From contig SMSO01000037.1 of the NCBI GenBank assembly GCA_004764695.1, positions 2,487,837 to 2,551,836 of the forward strand: DNA of 64,000 bases, given 5' to 3'. Origin of the DNA: Schizochytrium sp. TIO01. Lineage: Eukaryota > Sar > Bigyra > Thraustochytrida > Thraustochytriidae. The translations under genes were made by a program, and so were the position numbers. Positions 12,890 to 23,349 of the stretch are shown one piece after another (the first letter of the stretch is position 1; each line of letters begins with the position of its first letter). A model generated the notes under the pieces. The model made no database searches. It worked only from the letters and a program-made list of their open reading frames with translations, and was not told the DNA's origin.

Positions 12890-14185
12890 TCATTTGGATG
12901 ATGGCGAGGGTTGCTTCCCTGCTGGTTGCTCAGTCGGAAAACTGCATATACTACGAATGTAGCCAAGTAGACCTCCATCCTCTCCTTCGGCACCTTGCGT
13001 AGTACTTCCGTCAGTGATGGCAGCATGCTCTAGTCTGCTCATCATAACGCCCCCCTTGCTGTTTGTGGAAGGCGTAGGCAGAGCAGCAATGGTAGATGTG
13101 ATGAATGCAGATGCCCCAGGCTCGTCAAAATCTGAAAATGAGTGAGATTTCACTTCTGCAAGAGCTGCACTAACAATCTTTGAGCTATCACGCAAAAGTA
13201 ACGTAATGGTCTTCTTCATTCCCTCTTCTATAGCATCAAGAGCTACGGCAGCCTTCTCGGCACCAAGCGCTTTTGGCAAGTCGAAGAACTGTTCGATATG
13301 AGCGATAGCCTCGGGCGACATTAAGTGCGACACCCGGGTCACATATTGATTCAGCATGTGTGTGTTCAGAACCTGGTTAACTGTCTGGTCAATCGCTACC
13401 ACGCGCGCTCCGGGTTTCTGTCTTTCGTCTACGATAATATTACCCCCATTGCCGTCTGATCGCCAGATCGTGGGTACGCGATCCGGATTGTTGATTATCA
13501 CATCAACAACAAGCATAGCTCCAATTATTTGCCAATCTTTTTCTGAAAGCGCGTCCGGGTCGCGCTGTGATAGTGGCAAGTCATCCAGGTCATGGCCAGG
13601 GATGAACTCCATAAGAACAGCACCAGATTCACGGAATCGTGGGCTATGAATCTCATTACATGTGCCGTGAACTGTCACAGGAACTTCACGCAGTGCCCAA
13701 ATTAAAGACTCAAGCTCGTCGTCCGCAAGTGGTCGCGTCTGTGGGCATGGGACACCTACTGCACGCAGGAGACCAGCCGCAAGAATTTCGTTTGGAAGAT
13801 CTTGAGTTTTTTGTTTAAGCACCACAACACCATTTTCCTCCTTCGCGAGTTTTATTAAAAAGCAACCAAAAGACCCAAGGCCAGCCTGAGCATGGTGGAT
13901 TCCTTCAACGTCTTCTTTCGTCCAGTCACGAGCATGCATAATATCTGCAGCTTGCCCTTGTCCCCAATCATAGGAGAAGAGCTCCTCCGGAACTTTCCTT
14001 GGCGGGACTTTTGCTGCCTCACGCTCATCAAGAATCTTTTGTACTCGGTCGACCTTGATTCTCCACATGAAATGGTCATCCGCAATGGTCCTCGTCAAAG
14101 CTTTCGCGTCTTTCTCCAAGTCATCATGTCCAGCGCAAGCTGCATCGACTGCTTTTCGCAGCTCCTCGTCGCTTGGCGCACTCAT
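12890..14185 (-). CDS. Actin-fragmin-kinase-like protein kinase
   Basis: 431 residues in one exon, ATG at 14185, stop at 12890. The protein resembles the catalytic domain of actin-fragmin kinase, the Physarum enzyme that phosphorylates actin and is structurally a protein kinase distantly related to the PI-kinase fold. Seen: glycine-rich nucleotide loop GLGSFGCF (102-109); VVLK with candidate ATP-binding Lys124; a Glu at 133; a hinge-like VLMEFIPG (190-197); a catalytic-loop-like DVIINNPDRVP (228-238) followed by GNGGNI (245-250); and a metal-binding AID (264-266). All catalytic positions appear intact. The first 70 residues are charged and helical, and the C-terminal 100 residues are low-complexity with no known domain; the kelch repeats of the Physarum enzyme are absent. 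Substrate is inferred only by family; other targets are possible. Confidence 0.78.
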   Translation of the reverse strand: MSAPSDEELRKAVDAACAGHDDLEKDAKALTRTIADDHFMWRIKVDRVQKILDEREAAKVPPRKVPEELFSYDWGQGQAADIMHARDWTKEDVEGIHHAQAGLGSFGCFLIKLAKEENGVVVLKQKTQDLPNEILAAGLLRAVGVPCPQTRPLADDELESLIWALREVPVTVHGTCNEIHSPRFRESGAVLMEFIPGHDLDDLPLSQRDPDALSEKDWQIIGAMLVVDVIINNPDRVPTIWRSDGNGGNIIVDERQKPGARVVAIDQTVNQVLNTHMLNQYVTRVSHLMSPEAIAHIEQFFDLPKALGAEKAAVALDAIEEGMKKTITLLLRDSSKIVSAALAEVKSHSFSDFDEPGASAFITSTIAALPTPSTNSKGGVMMSRLEHAAITDGSTTQGAEGEDGGLLGYIRSICSFPTEQPAGKQPSPSSK

Positions 14186-16637
14186 CCTTGCGAGACACTT
14201 TGAATCTATATCTGATGAGCGGCCCTTAGTTGTGGTATCACCTCCAGTCTTCTACGAGCCTGAATACCCGCGCAGACTTTATCTTTGTTGTGTTCGCAGT
14301 CCTTTTCTTCGTGCACGTGCTATATATTCTTTTGCCAGCATTTTGAGGGTCCCAGTCTAGGTCCCACTTTACAATGGGACCTTGCATTACATTTTGCAGT
14401 CCTAGGACCTTCTACACACGTGCTAGTCCATCTCCAACAAACCTGAAACTCAACCTGCTCTGTGTGAACAGTATAAATTGCATGATCATCAGTATTGTCC
14501 CAAAACGCCCCTTGAGATCTTGCAAGCCAAGGGTATCGTAGGGCGTACAGAGTAAAAGTAGATGAACTTGAGAAAGGTGATCAACGTTAATTGCTCGAGA
14601 GATTGCTTTGAGCCACTGTAGAGCCGGCACGCAATCCTTAGATGCCCTAGATGCATAAGCTCAGGTGGGTGAATGAATGGTGAAGTTCTCGGATAATTTG
14701 CTCTGCACTTGTTTGCTGATTGAACTTCACCTCGGTTATTGTATCCTCAGGCTGCTCAGACAATTGCTATCTAAAACTAAAATTACTTTTTCACAACCAG
14801 CCTCTCGTTTGTCAGATGCAGAACAAACACCTTGATTCTAAAGTCTAGGACTGTTATTTCCTAAATCAATTCAGGCATTAAATGCATGCACCATCTGCGC
14901 CAGCAAGCGTTCAAGTATTTTTTGATATTCCCTCGCCCACGGCGAGCTAGAAGTAGCATATGGTGCATAAACTGCGCGCACCCATCAGAAAAGAACTGGC
15001 GCTGCTTCACGAGTCATCATGATTATCATGATGCTGCACGTGCGAGCCTTTCATTAGAATTGGCAATCGAGACCGTGGTTATGAACCAGTGAGAGTAACA
15101 AGCAAGCCCTCCAAGCTGCCCCAGTGAACAAACAAGCGGCGAGCGAGTGAAGGCCCAACAGCTCCACTTACTGTTCTAAAAAAGAAACTAACTAAAATAC
15201 CCAAATATAACATCAAGGTGTCCATCACAGAATTGACTAAAGAAGAACACCATGCAAAGATGTAGCACATTACAAAGTTGAACCAGCACCACAAAAAGCA
15301 GTAGCCCCGACTGCCACGCATGGGTATATCCTACTCGACCTCAAGAAGCGGCGAGCCACATCTGCGGCGGCGATGATGATCTACTGATCAGATACTTGCA
15401 CTGCACACTAACTGATGAGGCCAGAAAACAAATAAGAACGCCCATCAGACAGAAAGATATCGCAATTTCGGGTGGTGCCAAACCCATCGCGAGAATAAGC
15501 CCAGTGGAGTCGAGCGTTTCGCTTGGAATTTCGCACCATTATTCTAACCTTCGATACTAAAAAAACAACATGATGGCTTAAACAAACAACTAGTAGTACC
15601 TAATAGTTTTGTTAGCTTATATCAGATAGCACTGCACGCGCTGGAAAGAAGCCGTAGTGTGTAACAGGCCACCACGTCGCACGGCTGAGATGAACCCGTA
15701 TGGGCGGCTAGCAATCGCGGTACTTGAGTGCACGTCACCAGTCAAGATGGCTGCCCCGCCTCGACCTTCTACAGCGTCAACACTATCATTGAAGCTTTTC
15801 AGAAATCACAACTCGATGAACGGGGCTGCTTTGTTTCAATGAATATTTTGTTCTTCCTTTCCCTGCACTTATACCTGTATCAATATCTACAGGGCATTCC
15901 TGGTTCTGCTCTCTGCACACCGCCTCCTTATGAGCCATAAGGAAACCCTCCCCTGGAGGCACACTACACTGCTCACAACCCCCATACTGTGTGCAATAAA
16001 AGCTGCTTGCGTGTATGGCCGTGAATTATACTAGTTTTGTACTAGGGAGGAGAAAAGAAAGTATCTGCTCTTAACATTGTCATAGAAGTAAAGGACTTGT
16101 GGGAGAATGTAAATGTTAAAGTAAAAGAATAACAATAAAAAGAAAAAAGGCGCCGCGTGCGCGTGCAAGCAAGAGCGGAGCTGAGATCGCCGTCAAGTTG
16201 GCTGCGGCTGAGGTGCCTGTGATGCTGTTTCATGCCAATGTATGGCGGTTTAGGTTTCTCAGTGAGAAGCAGTTTCGCGCTGGACGTGGCGGCGTTGCGA
16301 CTTACGCTAATGTTGTTTTGTTTTCTTTCTTAAGTGCGATGATGAGGCTGAGTGTAAGAAGCTAGAAAAAAAGAAAGAACGAAATACGGACTAATCATGA
16401 CTACTTCTGAGGCAATCATTATTAGTTTTTATTTATTTATTCATTCATTCATGAATTGATGAATTCAATCGATCGATCGATCGATCGATCTTAATTGATC
16501 TGTGGAACAAACTGCTTTCATCGAATCCTGAGCCAGCGAACGGCGCTGGGTCGCTGCGTCGATCGCCTGCCCGCTTCGCAGTTGGGTCAGCGGTACACGG
16601 ACTTGGTGTCAAGAACAACTGAGTGAGGTTAGGCAAG
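14186..16637. other. Divergent intergenic region
   Basis: 2.45 kb between the starts of the kinase-like gene and the T1-GTPase gene, so it should contain both promoters. No gene was supported. It holds an interrupted palindrome at 15015-15033 (CATCATGAT, one base, ATCATGATG) and, close to the T1-GTPase start, a compound microsatellite. No TATA or CCAAT element could be assigned with confidence. Confidence 0.55.
16429..16490. repeat. Compound (ATTT)(ATTC)(GATC) microsatellite
   Basis: Successive ATTT, ATTC and GATC tetranucleotide runs. The GATC run has about 5.5 copies (16468-16490). It ends about 150 bp before the start codon of the T1-GTPase gene and so may lie in its promoter or 5' UTR. 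Confidence 0.85.
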
Positions 16638-18341
16638 ATGAAGAGCTTTCTCGGCCTGGGCTCCAAGTCGCGCAAGTCTAAGGTGCCTGAGGCTACTGGC
16701 GACGACGTTCTTGTGCTCAATGTGGGCGGACATATCTTCATGACGACCAGAGCAACTCTGATGAATGCAGATGGGTCTAGATTAGAGCAAATGTTTATGG
16801 ACCTTGAGGCCGAAGGCCGCCTTCAGCGGGACTCGCATGGCCGAGTTTTCATCGATCGCGATGGTTCCCAATTTGGCGTCATTCTCAACTACTTGCGCGA
16901 CGGTGACGCTGACTTTCCTGACCCAGGTACCTTGGATTGGATCACCTTGCGTCGCGAAGTTGACTACTACGGTATCTTTAAGCTAGCGGATCGCATGGAC
17001 GAAATTGACGCTGACCTCGCTGCAGAGCGCGTGGAAAATGGGGACCATCAGGAAGCCGTCGATGTGCCGCCCCCGACTGATGATATGACAGAGGAGGAGC
17101 GTGCTGAGCGTCGTGAACTTGAGCATATTGCTAAGATGCGTGCACAGCTTGACGCCCGCGCCAAGGAAATCGAAAGGCGTCTCGCAGATACCTCTGATGG
17201 TGACCTCGATGAGCGTGCAAAGGACCTTCTTACCTTGGAGCTTCACAAGGTCCAACTAGAGGCTGAGCACAACAGCATTCGTGAGCGCGAACACGGACGT
17301 GAGCTGCGCTACAACTTGCTTATTGTTGGCACCAGCGGTAGTGGTAAGAGTTCTAGTTTGAACACTCTTCTGGATGAGCAGGCTTGTGTTGTCAGTGGTG
17401 CTCAAGCTCAAGGTACCCGTGGCACTGTACTCCGCGATGCCAAACTCGACAAGGATCACTTCGTGTCTTACATTGATACTCAGGGTCTCGGTGCGGATAC
17501 CAGTGTCTCTGACACTGATCTTTTGTCTCAGATTATGGTAGCTACAGAGAGTGTTTTGCAAATGGGAATTATTAACAACATTCTCATCAGTTTTGACGTC
17601 AACTCTCGCACAACACCGGCTATGATGGCCAATCAGCTCACCTTGATGGAACTTTTCTCCGAGCTTCGTCGCTCCTGTTTCCTCGTCTTCACTAAATGGA
17701 ACACCAATGCTGTTCAAGTAGAGTGGAACCAGCCCCTGCGCGAATGGGTTCGTCGCTGGAAACGCGCTGGATCCATTGAGGAGATCACTGAGGACCCGCC
17801 TACCTACGAAGATATGTACCGTGCCTTTTGCCAGTACGTAATTAGCGCTCTGGCTAACGAGATGGATGGTGGCGCATTTTCAAAGATGGGTACCTTTTTG
17901 GCCTTCTTTGAAGCCCGTATCCTCTTCATGTACAACCTTGATGGCATCCAGCTCGAGGACCGCGAGGAGGGTGTACTTGATCCTTATATCACCCGCCTTT
18001 ACACCTTCTACCGTGAAAAGGCTTTGGATACACTCGATCGCGGTTCTACTCGAATTGTTACAGAGGACCTTACCTTCCTTCGTGAAGACGAGGCCACCAT
18101 GCGCTCTGTTGCAGCTCAACTCATTCGCAACCGTGATGAGAAGATCTACCAGCTCGATATGGTTGGTCGCGAGGCCCAGAAGCGCCGCGAAATGAAGCGT
18201 ATCTTCAACAACATGGCTGTTGAGCACTCCAACCGCATTCGTGACCATGATTTCCGCGCCCGTTCTTCGTACACCAACAAGATTGCAGTTCTTGCCGGTT
18301 TTGTACGCACTGTTGCTACCGCTGGTTGCTCCATCATGTAG
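16638..18341 (+). CDS. KCTD/T1 BTB domain fused to AIG1-like GTPase with CaaX end
   Basis: 567 residues, one exon, ATG in context GGCAAGATG. Domains seen: residues 22-118 are a potassium-channel tetramerisation (T1/KCTD) BTB fold with LNVGG, TTRATL, FIDRDG and REVDYYG motifs; 150-222 is a charged helix likely to be a coiled coil; from about 225 there is a P-loop GTPase of the AIG1/septin-like group, with G1 GTSGSGKS (231-238), a threonine-containing G2 region near 260-263, G3 DTQG (280-283) and a G4-like TKWN (352-355). The C-terminus is CSIM, a good CaaX farnesylation signal. Family knowledge: T1 domains oligomerise or bind cullin-3, and AIG1 GTPases act on membranes. Inference: an oligomeric, prenylated membrane GTPase. 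Oddities: the fusion itself, and Asn instead of the usual Asp in G4. There is no channel pore. Confidence 0.85.
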   Translation: MKSFLGLGSKSRKSKVPEATGDDVLVLNVGGHIFMTTRATLMNADGSRLEQMFMDLEAEGRLQRDSHGRVFIDRDGSQFGVILNYLRDGDADFPDPGTLDWITLRREVDYYGIFKLADRMDEIDADLAAERVENGDHQEAVDVPPPTDDMTEEERAERRELEHIAKMRAQLDARAKEIERRLADTSDGDLDERAKDLLTLELHKVQLEAEHNSIREREHGRELRYNLLIVGTSGSGKSSSLNTLLDEQACVVSGAQAQGTRGTVLRDAKLDKDHFVSYIDTQGLGADTSVSDTDLLSQIMVATESVLQMGIINNILISFDVNSRTTPAMMANQLTLMELFSELRRSCFLVFTKWNTNAVQVEWNQPLREWVRRWKRAGSIEEITEDPPTYEDMYRAFCQYVISALANEMDGGAFSKMGTFLAFFEARILFMYNLDGIQLEDREEGVLDPYITRLYTFYREKALDTLDRGSTRIVTEDLTFLREDEATMRSVAAQLIRNRDEKIYQLDMVGREAQKRREMKRIFNNMAVEHSNRIRDHDFRARSSYTNKIAVLAGFVRTVATAGCSIM

Positions 18342-19235
18342 ACTCACCTGGTTGTTCCACGGTAGCCTGTTTACCTAAATTTCTCTTGTCCTCTCTCGCG
18401 TTCCCCTTCATCACGCAACAAACATAAAGCAATCACTTCCGGTCCCTTATCCAAAAATGCTATGCGTCTGCTCTATGTTTTTTTATGCTGTGCCTTCTTT
18501 AGTTTGCGACCCAATCATGGCTCGCGTTTTGACATAATGATAATGAATATGAAAATTGTTGACTTGGTCTTCACTTTTGTGTGCTTCTAAGAGCTAATAA
18601 GAAAAGTATGTCTTTTGGTTAAGGAACCATGTATTGCTTTTGCTCCTTTGGTAGTTTGCGACGCGCGTTTTCACAGATTGAATTTGAAACACTTGATGTA
18701 GTTCTCATTTCTGCCAGGAATGCAGTAAAAAGGTAGCAAAACAGTTTCTTCTCAGCACATCAATGAACTAGATCTCAAAAATAACTATCTTCTTTCGAGA
18801 AGGTTTATGCATGGCTGGATACTTGTTAGACGCTGTTGGTTTTGTATTTGGGATTGGTCTTTTACAAGGTTATTTGATAAATGACACTTTCCTCCAACTC
18901 TTCCATCGCTTAAGCTTTGGGGAGCGCAGTTGAATATCAAGGTGTATCTCATGGTCACCCGTCGACACGAAACAGAAACCTTAATTCAAAATTAGACCAT
19001 TTGCAGACAACCATGATTGAAAGATCACAGATTTTTAAAACAGACAGGGAATTTCCAAGCAAGTATAAAGTTCTGGGGCCTGAATACAAACTAGTTTAAC
19101 TTTCTGTTTACAGCAGTGCTGTTGGTTTCTATTTTCAAATAAAGATGTGAATTTATAGTTCAATTAATCTCAAAGTTCAGGGATCAGTACAATGTCTTCA
19201 ATTCTATTTTGAGTAAAAGCCTTCTTCGATTGGTG

Positions 19236-19640
19236 TCATTCAATGTTCGCTTTGGTTTCATCGAGACCGTCAAGCCACTGAGAAACACCACGTGCACGTG
19301 GTGTATCCCTCCTTCTAGTTTCGATAAATGCAAGAGCTGCTGCGACTGTCTCAGGCGTGTTTGGACGTCGTGTTTTGACACTTGGGAAGTATGCATTGTC
19401 TATAACATCGCAGGATAGCCTCACGTTGACTAAGCGCTTCACTCGTGCCATATCTTCCTTTGCAGAAATAGTTCGAAAGAAATGTTGTTGAGCACCAGAT
19501 ACATTATTCTCATTCTCCTTAGAATTTGGTGTTTTTGCATAGGAGTCTGATGCATGCAAGTCTTTGAGCAATGCTTGAGGGCATTCTCTGGATCTTTTCA
19601 GACCATCGCACGCTGAGTTTCCCTTTAGCCCTTCGGTCAT
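19236..19640 (-). CDS. Hypothetical 134-residue ORF, possibly a gene remnant
   Basis: ATG at 19640, 134 residues, no family recognised. The second half (residues 50-134) has the balanced, charged composition of a real protein and no low complexity, unlike the open frames in the deserts. Upstream on the same strand, up to about 19860, other protein-like pieces occur in a different frame with a stop between them. The ORF may therefore be the last exon of a spliced gene or the end of a decaying one. No function is proposed. Confidence 0.3.
   Translation of the reverse strand: MTEGLKGNSACDGLKRSRECPQALLKDLHASDSYAKTPNSKENENNVSGAQQHFFRTISAKEDMARVKRLVNVRLSCDVIDNAYFPSVKTRRPNTPETVAAALAFIETRRRDTPRARGVSQWLDGLDETKANIE
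19285..19304. repeat. 20 bp palindrome with two CACGTG cores
   Basis: ACACCACGTGCACGTGGTGT is a perfect palindrome holding two overlapping E-box/G-box (CACGTG) hexamers. It lies inside the weak ORF on the minus strand. Confidence 0.7.
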
Positions 19641-21017
19641 GCTGGAGCTTCAGTTTGTAGCCTTTGTTGCGAACGATTGGGCTGTCAATGCACAACTGGG
19701 CTTTAGATGAGTTATCAATAGCGAAGGTCTTCTTCTAAGATTCTACCGCAACGTATCGACTGCAGCGATGGCTATTTGGTGTATCGCCTATGCCTAGCTC
19801 CAACATGGTCTTGTCATTTATTATGCAAAATTGTACAACCATTGCTCTAGAAGACCCAGCCATTCAGCCATTCAGTCCTTCTGTATTGTAAGCATCTGAT
19901 GGCAAGCGATCCTAACTTTCTACTTACAGGAATTACTGATCGAAATGTCCGTTATCAATCATCGCTCTGATTATTTTACTACTTTTTATTTATTGTTTAT
20001 GTTTTTTAATTGAAAGATTAGAGGGAAGCAAGCGAAAGATTCAGGCCCTCTTTAGCACTTTTAAGTGAAAGTGTCGGTCAGTATATGGGCTTCTTTGCGT
20101 AGAATACTTTGTAATTGACGCAAGTGATTGTCGCAAGTGATGCACGAAGGTAATTCAAATATATTAATAATGTAGCAAGAGAAACAGATATTGGAAAATC
20201 TTTTGAAGCAACTTTTTGATGTCATTGTAGAACCCTCTTCTCCAATCCGGTTTGTAACTAATACTTACTTCCGTATAACTTCGTCACACAAGAAGAGTTG
20301 TAATAGAAGTACTTTTTTGACCTCGTGAGGTTTTCATCCCACGTTATTATTCTACTTCGCGTGAAATAGAAATATGTTCACGAAGATTAAAGAATGGTAT
20401 GAGAAGGACTAATAAGAGATAATTAGTATCCGAATCCATCATTGATCGTCATAAATACCTGAAGGTTGTTCCTTTTTTAAAAAACTTTATTAAATATAAA
20501 ATACACTGGCAATAATTAAATTAAAGCTTGAAAGTTTGTTTCGTTGATCAACATCGGGAATCAAGGGTAGGCAGCCAGTCGTCTAATACACACATGTGCG
20601 GTGAGCAAGAATAAAAGAGGCTGGAGAACAAAAATCTAGCCGAGACAAAGAGGACCTGTTCATCAAAGCTGCAAGAAAAAAACAGAGGAAACATTAAAAG
20701 CTTAGTGAGGCCCAAAACACAAAGAGCAAGACTCATTCAATTATGAGTCGCAAATAAAAAGTAAAAGGAACGCACAAGAAAATGAGGATCAAAGATGAAA
20801 GAAAAAGAGGGGACCACTATAGGTTTAGTTTTGTTTGTTACGGAGTAGAGTTTTTGTCTTGTGTACAAATAAAATAAATGAGGAGCAGTCCTAGCTCGGT
20901 GGCCATGAGAGCCTACACATATGCGGTGGGCAAAGGAAACATTGTGCATATGCTGGAGGAACTTTCAGGCCTTTCGTGCTACATATGGCTGCTACCTACA
21001 AGAGGAGCCCCATCTAT

Positions 21018-23349
21018 TTATTCGACAACAGGGGTCGGCGGGGCAACGAGTCCATTCTCTTCAAGCCACTGAGGGTTGTAGATCTTGGAGAGGTACTTAG
21101 CACCGAGATCGCAGAGGACAGTCACGATGACCTCCGGCTCGGTGCTGGTCTCAGCAAGGCGCACAGCTGCTGCGACGTTGAGGCCTGACGAGCCGCCACC
21201 ACATGCACCGGTGGTGCGAGCGAGCTTATGGCACATGTCAAAGGCCTCCTGATCGCCAATGCTGATAACGTCATCGACGACCGAGGTATCAAAGGAGCCT
21301 GGGATGTTTTGCTTACCGACGCCCTCGACGAGGAACTTGCCAGGCTCGGGACATGAGCCCGTGCGGAAGAAGCCAGCAAAAATGGAACCAATAGGGTCCG
21401 CAAGGACGGCGCGAATCTCTCCATTTTGCTCCTTAAGGAAGCGACCAGTGCCGGAGATGGTGCCACCAGTGGATCCACCGGCAACAAACGTTGTCACACG
21501 GCCCTTGGTCTGCTCAAAGATCTCGGGTCCAAGAGAAAAGTAGTACGCCTCGGCGTTCTCCTTGATATTGTACTGGTCGAAGTCGAAGTACTTCTCCGGC
21601 TCATCGCGTGCCAAATTGGCAGCCATGTTCATGTAAGATTGCGGATGGTCCTCACCGACTCCGTTCGGGGAGAGGCGGAGCTCTGCACCATATGCCTTGA
21701 TGTTTTGCATCTTTTCTAAGGAACACTTGGGTGAGGTGGTAATGATACACGGGTAGCCGCGCATAGCACACATCATCGCGCATGCAGCACCGGTGTTACC
21801 GCTTGAGGCAGGCGACAACTGTCATTCCGGGGCGAAGACGTCCGTCGCGTTCTGCCTTGTCAAGTACGTAGGCAACCATGCGGTCTTTCATTGAGAAGGA
21901 AGGGTTGAAGTACTCGACCTTTGCGTAGATGCGGGTTTCGGGGTGTCCGAGGTTCTCGCAAACGCTAGTGATCTCAATGAGCGGAGTGCTGCCCACGAGG
22001 TCCTTGTACAAACATGCGTCGCATGCCACGAGTTGGCGAGACGCCTTTGCGGTTGGGAACGAGCTGGAGTCCTCGGGGAGAAGGCCCTCGTCGGCGAGAC
22101 GGAGCCGAGCTTCCGGGGTGACAGGGGGCACGCCGAGGGGGCGGCCGAGTGCGATTTCGGGGGAGCACTTAAGGCCGTTGCTTTCGAGCCACTCAGGGTT
22201 GTAGACCTTGCTGAGGTTCTTGGGGCCACAGTCTGGCATGACAGTGCAAATAATTGCGTCTTCCTCGCAGTTTGCAGCGAGCTCGAGAGCAGCGAAGACG
22301 TTAAGGCCAGCGGATCCACCAGCACAGATGCCCTCAGTGCGAGCAAGGGCGTGGCAGGTACTGAAAGCCTGCTCGTCTGTGACAGGGAAGACCTCATCGA
22401 TGAGGTTCATGTCCATAGCACCAGGGATGGAGCCCTTGCCGACACCCTCAACAAGGAACTTGCCGGGGGTACCAAGCTTGCCGGTCTTGAAGTAGTTGGT
22501 AAAGACGGAGCCAACAGGGTCTGCGAGAATGACCTTGACCTCAGGCTTGTGCTCCTTAAGGTAACGTCCAACTCCACTCACAGTGCCTCCGGTGCTGCCG
22601 GCAGCTACGAAATGTGTAATGCCGCCGCTGGTTTGCTCCATAAGCTCAGGGCCAAGAGTCTTAAAGTGACCGGCCGGGTTGGATTGAGTATCGTATTGGT
22701 CCACATCGAAGTACTTTTCGGGGTTCTTCTCAGCGAGGAGGCGGGCGATTTCCATGTAGTGGTCGGGTTCGCCTTCCTTGGCACCGTCGGGAGAAACAAC
22801 AAGCTTTGCACCGTAGGCACGAATTGCGTTCATCTTTTCGTCACTGCATTTGGGCGAGGTTGTGATAATGCAAGGGTATCCACGCATTGCGCAGACCATA
22901 GCACATGAGGCGCCTGTGTTGCCACTCGAGGCGGCGACGACGGTCATTCCAGGTTTTAATCGGCCATCAGCCTCGGCCTCGTCAAAGATGTTCATGACAA
23001 TACGGTCCTTGATGGACAGGGAAGGGTTGAAGTATTCAACCTTGGCAAAAACACGGACGTTGGGGTTCTTGAACGAGCGTACGAGCTGCGTCAGCTCCAC
23101 GAGGGGGGTGTCGCCCATGAAATCGGCGTAGGTCTCTGTGGGGAGAGCAGCGTTGGGCGTCTCGGTTTCGGGGCTGGAGTAGAGTCCATTTGCACGGTGC
23201 GAGGGGAGATCGTACTCGGGCGAGCCAGCGCTTTTAAAGGTTGCCAGCTCAGGGTCCTGACGGCGGCGAACAGCCTTGGCCGCCTCGAGCTTGGAAGCCT
23301 GCTTGCGCACAGGCTTCTGGCTCGACGTGCTGCGTTGTTGCACGTTCAT
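21018..23349 (-). CDS. Tandem cysteine synthase/CBS-type PLP protein, frameshifted
   Basis: Two complete copies of the fold-type-II PLP enzyme domain of cysteine synthase and cystathionine beta-synthase (synthesis of cysteine or cystathionine from serine-derived substrates). From the ATG at 23349: copy 1 has GDTP (79-82), PLP lysine in SIKDR (K114), SGNTG (142-146), the GSTGGT phosphate loop (251-256) and CAGGSAG (342-348). Copy 2 has GSTP (453-456), SMKDR (K488), SGNTG, GSTGGT and GGGSSG. Copy 2 is broken near 21810 by one extra base just before SGNTG; the two halves then continue in different frames (23349 to about 21810, and about 21810 to 21018). With the base ignored both copies are catalytically complete, about 780 residues in all. 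An in-frame ATG at 23418 would add 23 residues, perhaps a targeting peptide. No CBS regulatory domain or haem-binding region is present. Confidence 0.85.

Larger units (their letters stand above)
18342..21017. other. Intergenic region with one weak ORF
   Basis: Apart from the weak minus-strand ORF at 19236-19640, this 2.7 kb has no supported gene. 19640-19900 on the minus strand reads protein-like in pieces but is broken by a stop and frame changes. 20000-20540 is AT-rich with nothing recognisable. Confidence 0.5.

Noticed and set aside
17256-17717. 153-codon minus-strand open frame
   Set aside because: Antisense shadow of the GTPase domain.
21943-22908. 321-codon plus-strand open frame
   Set aside because: It runs antisense to the PLP-enzyme gene and has no motif; the frame is open because of the codon bias of the real gene.
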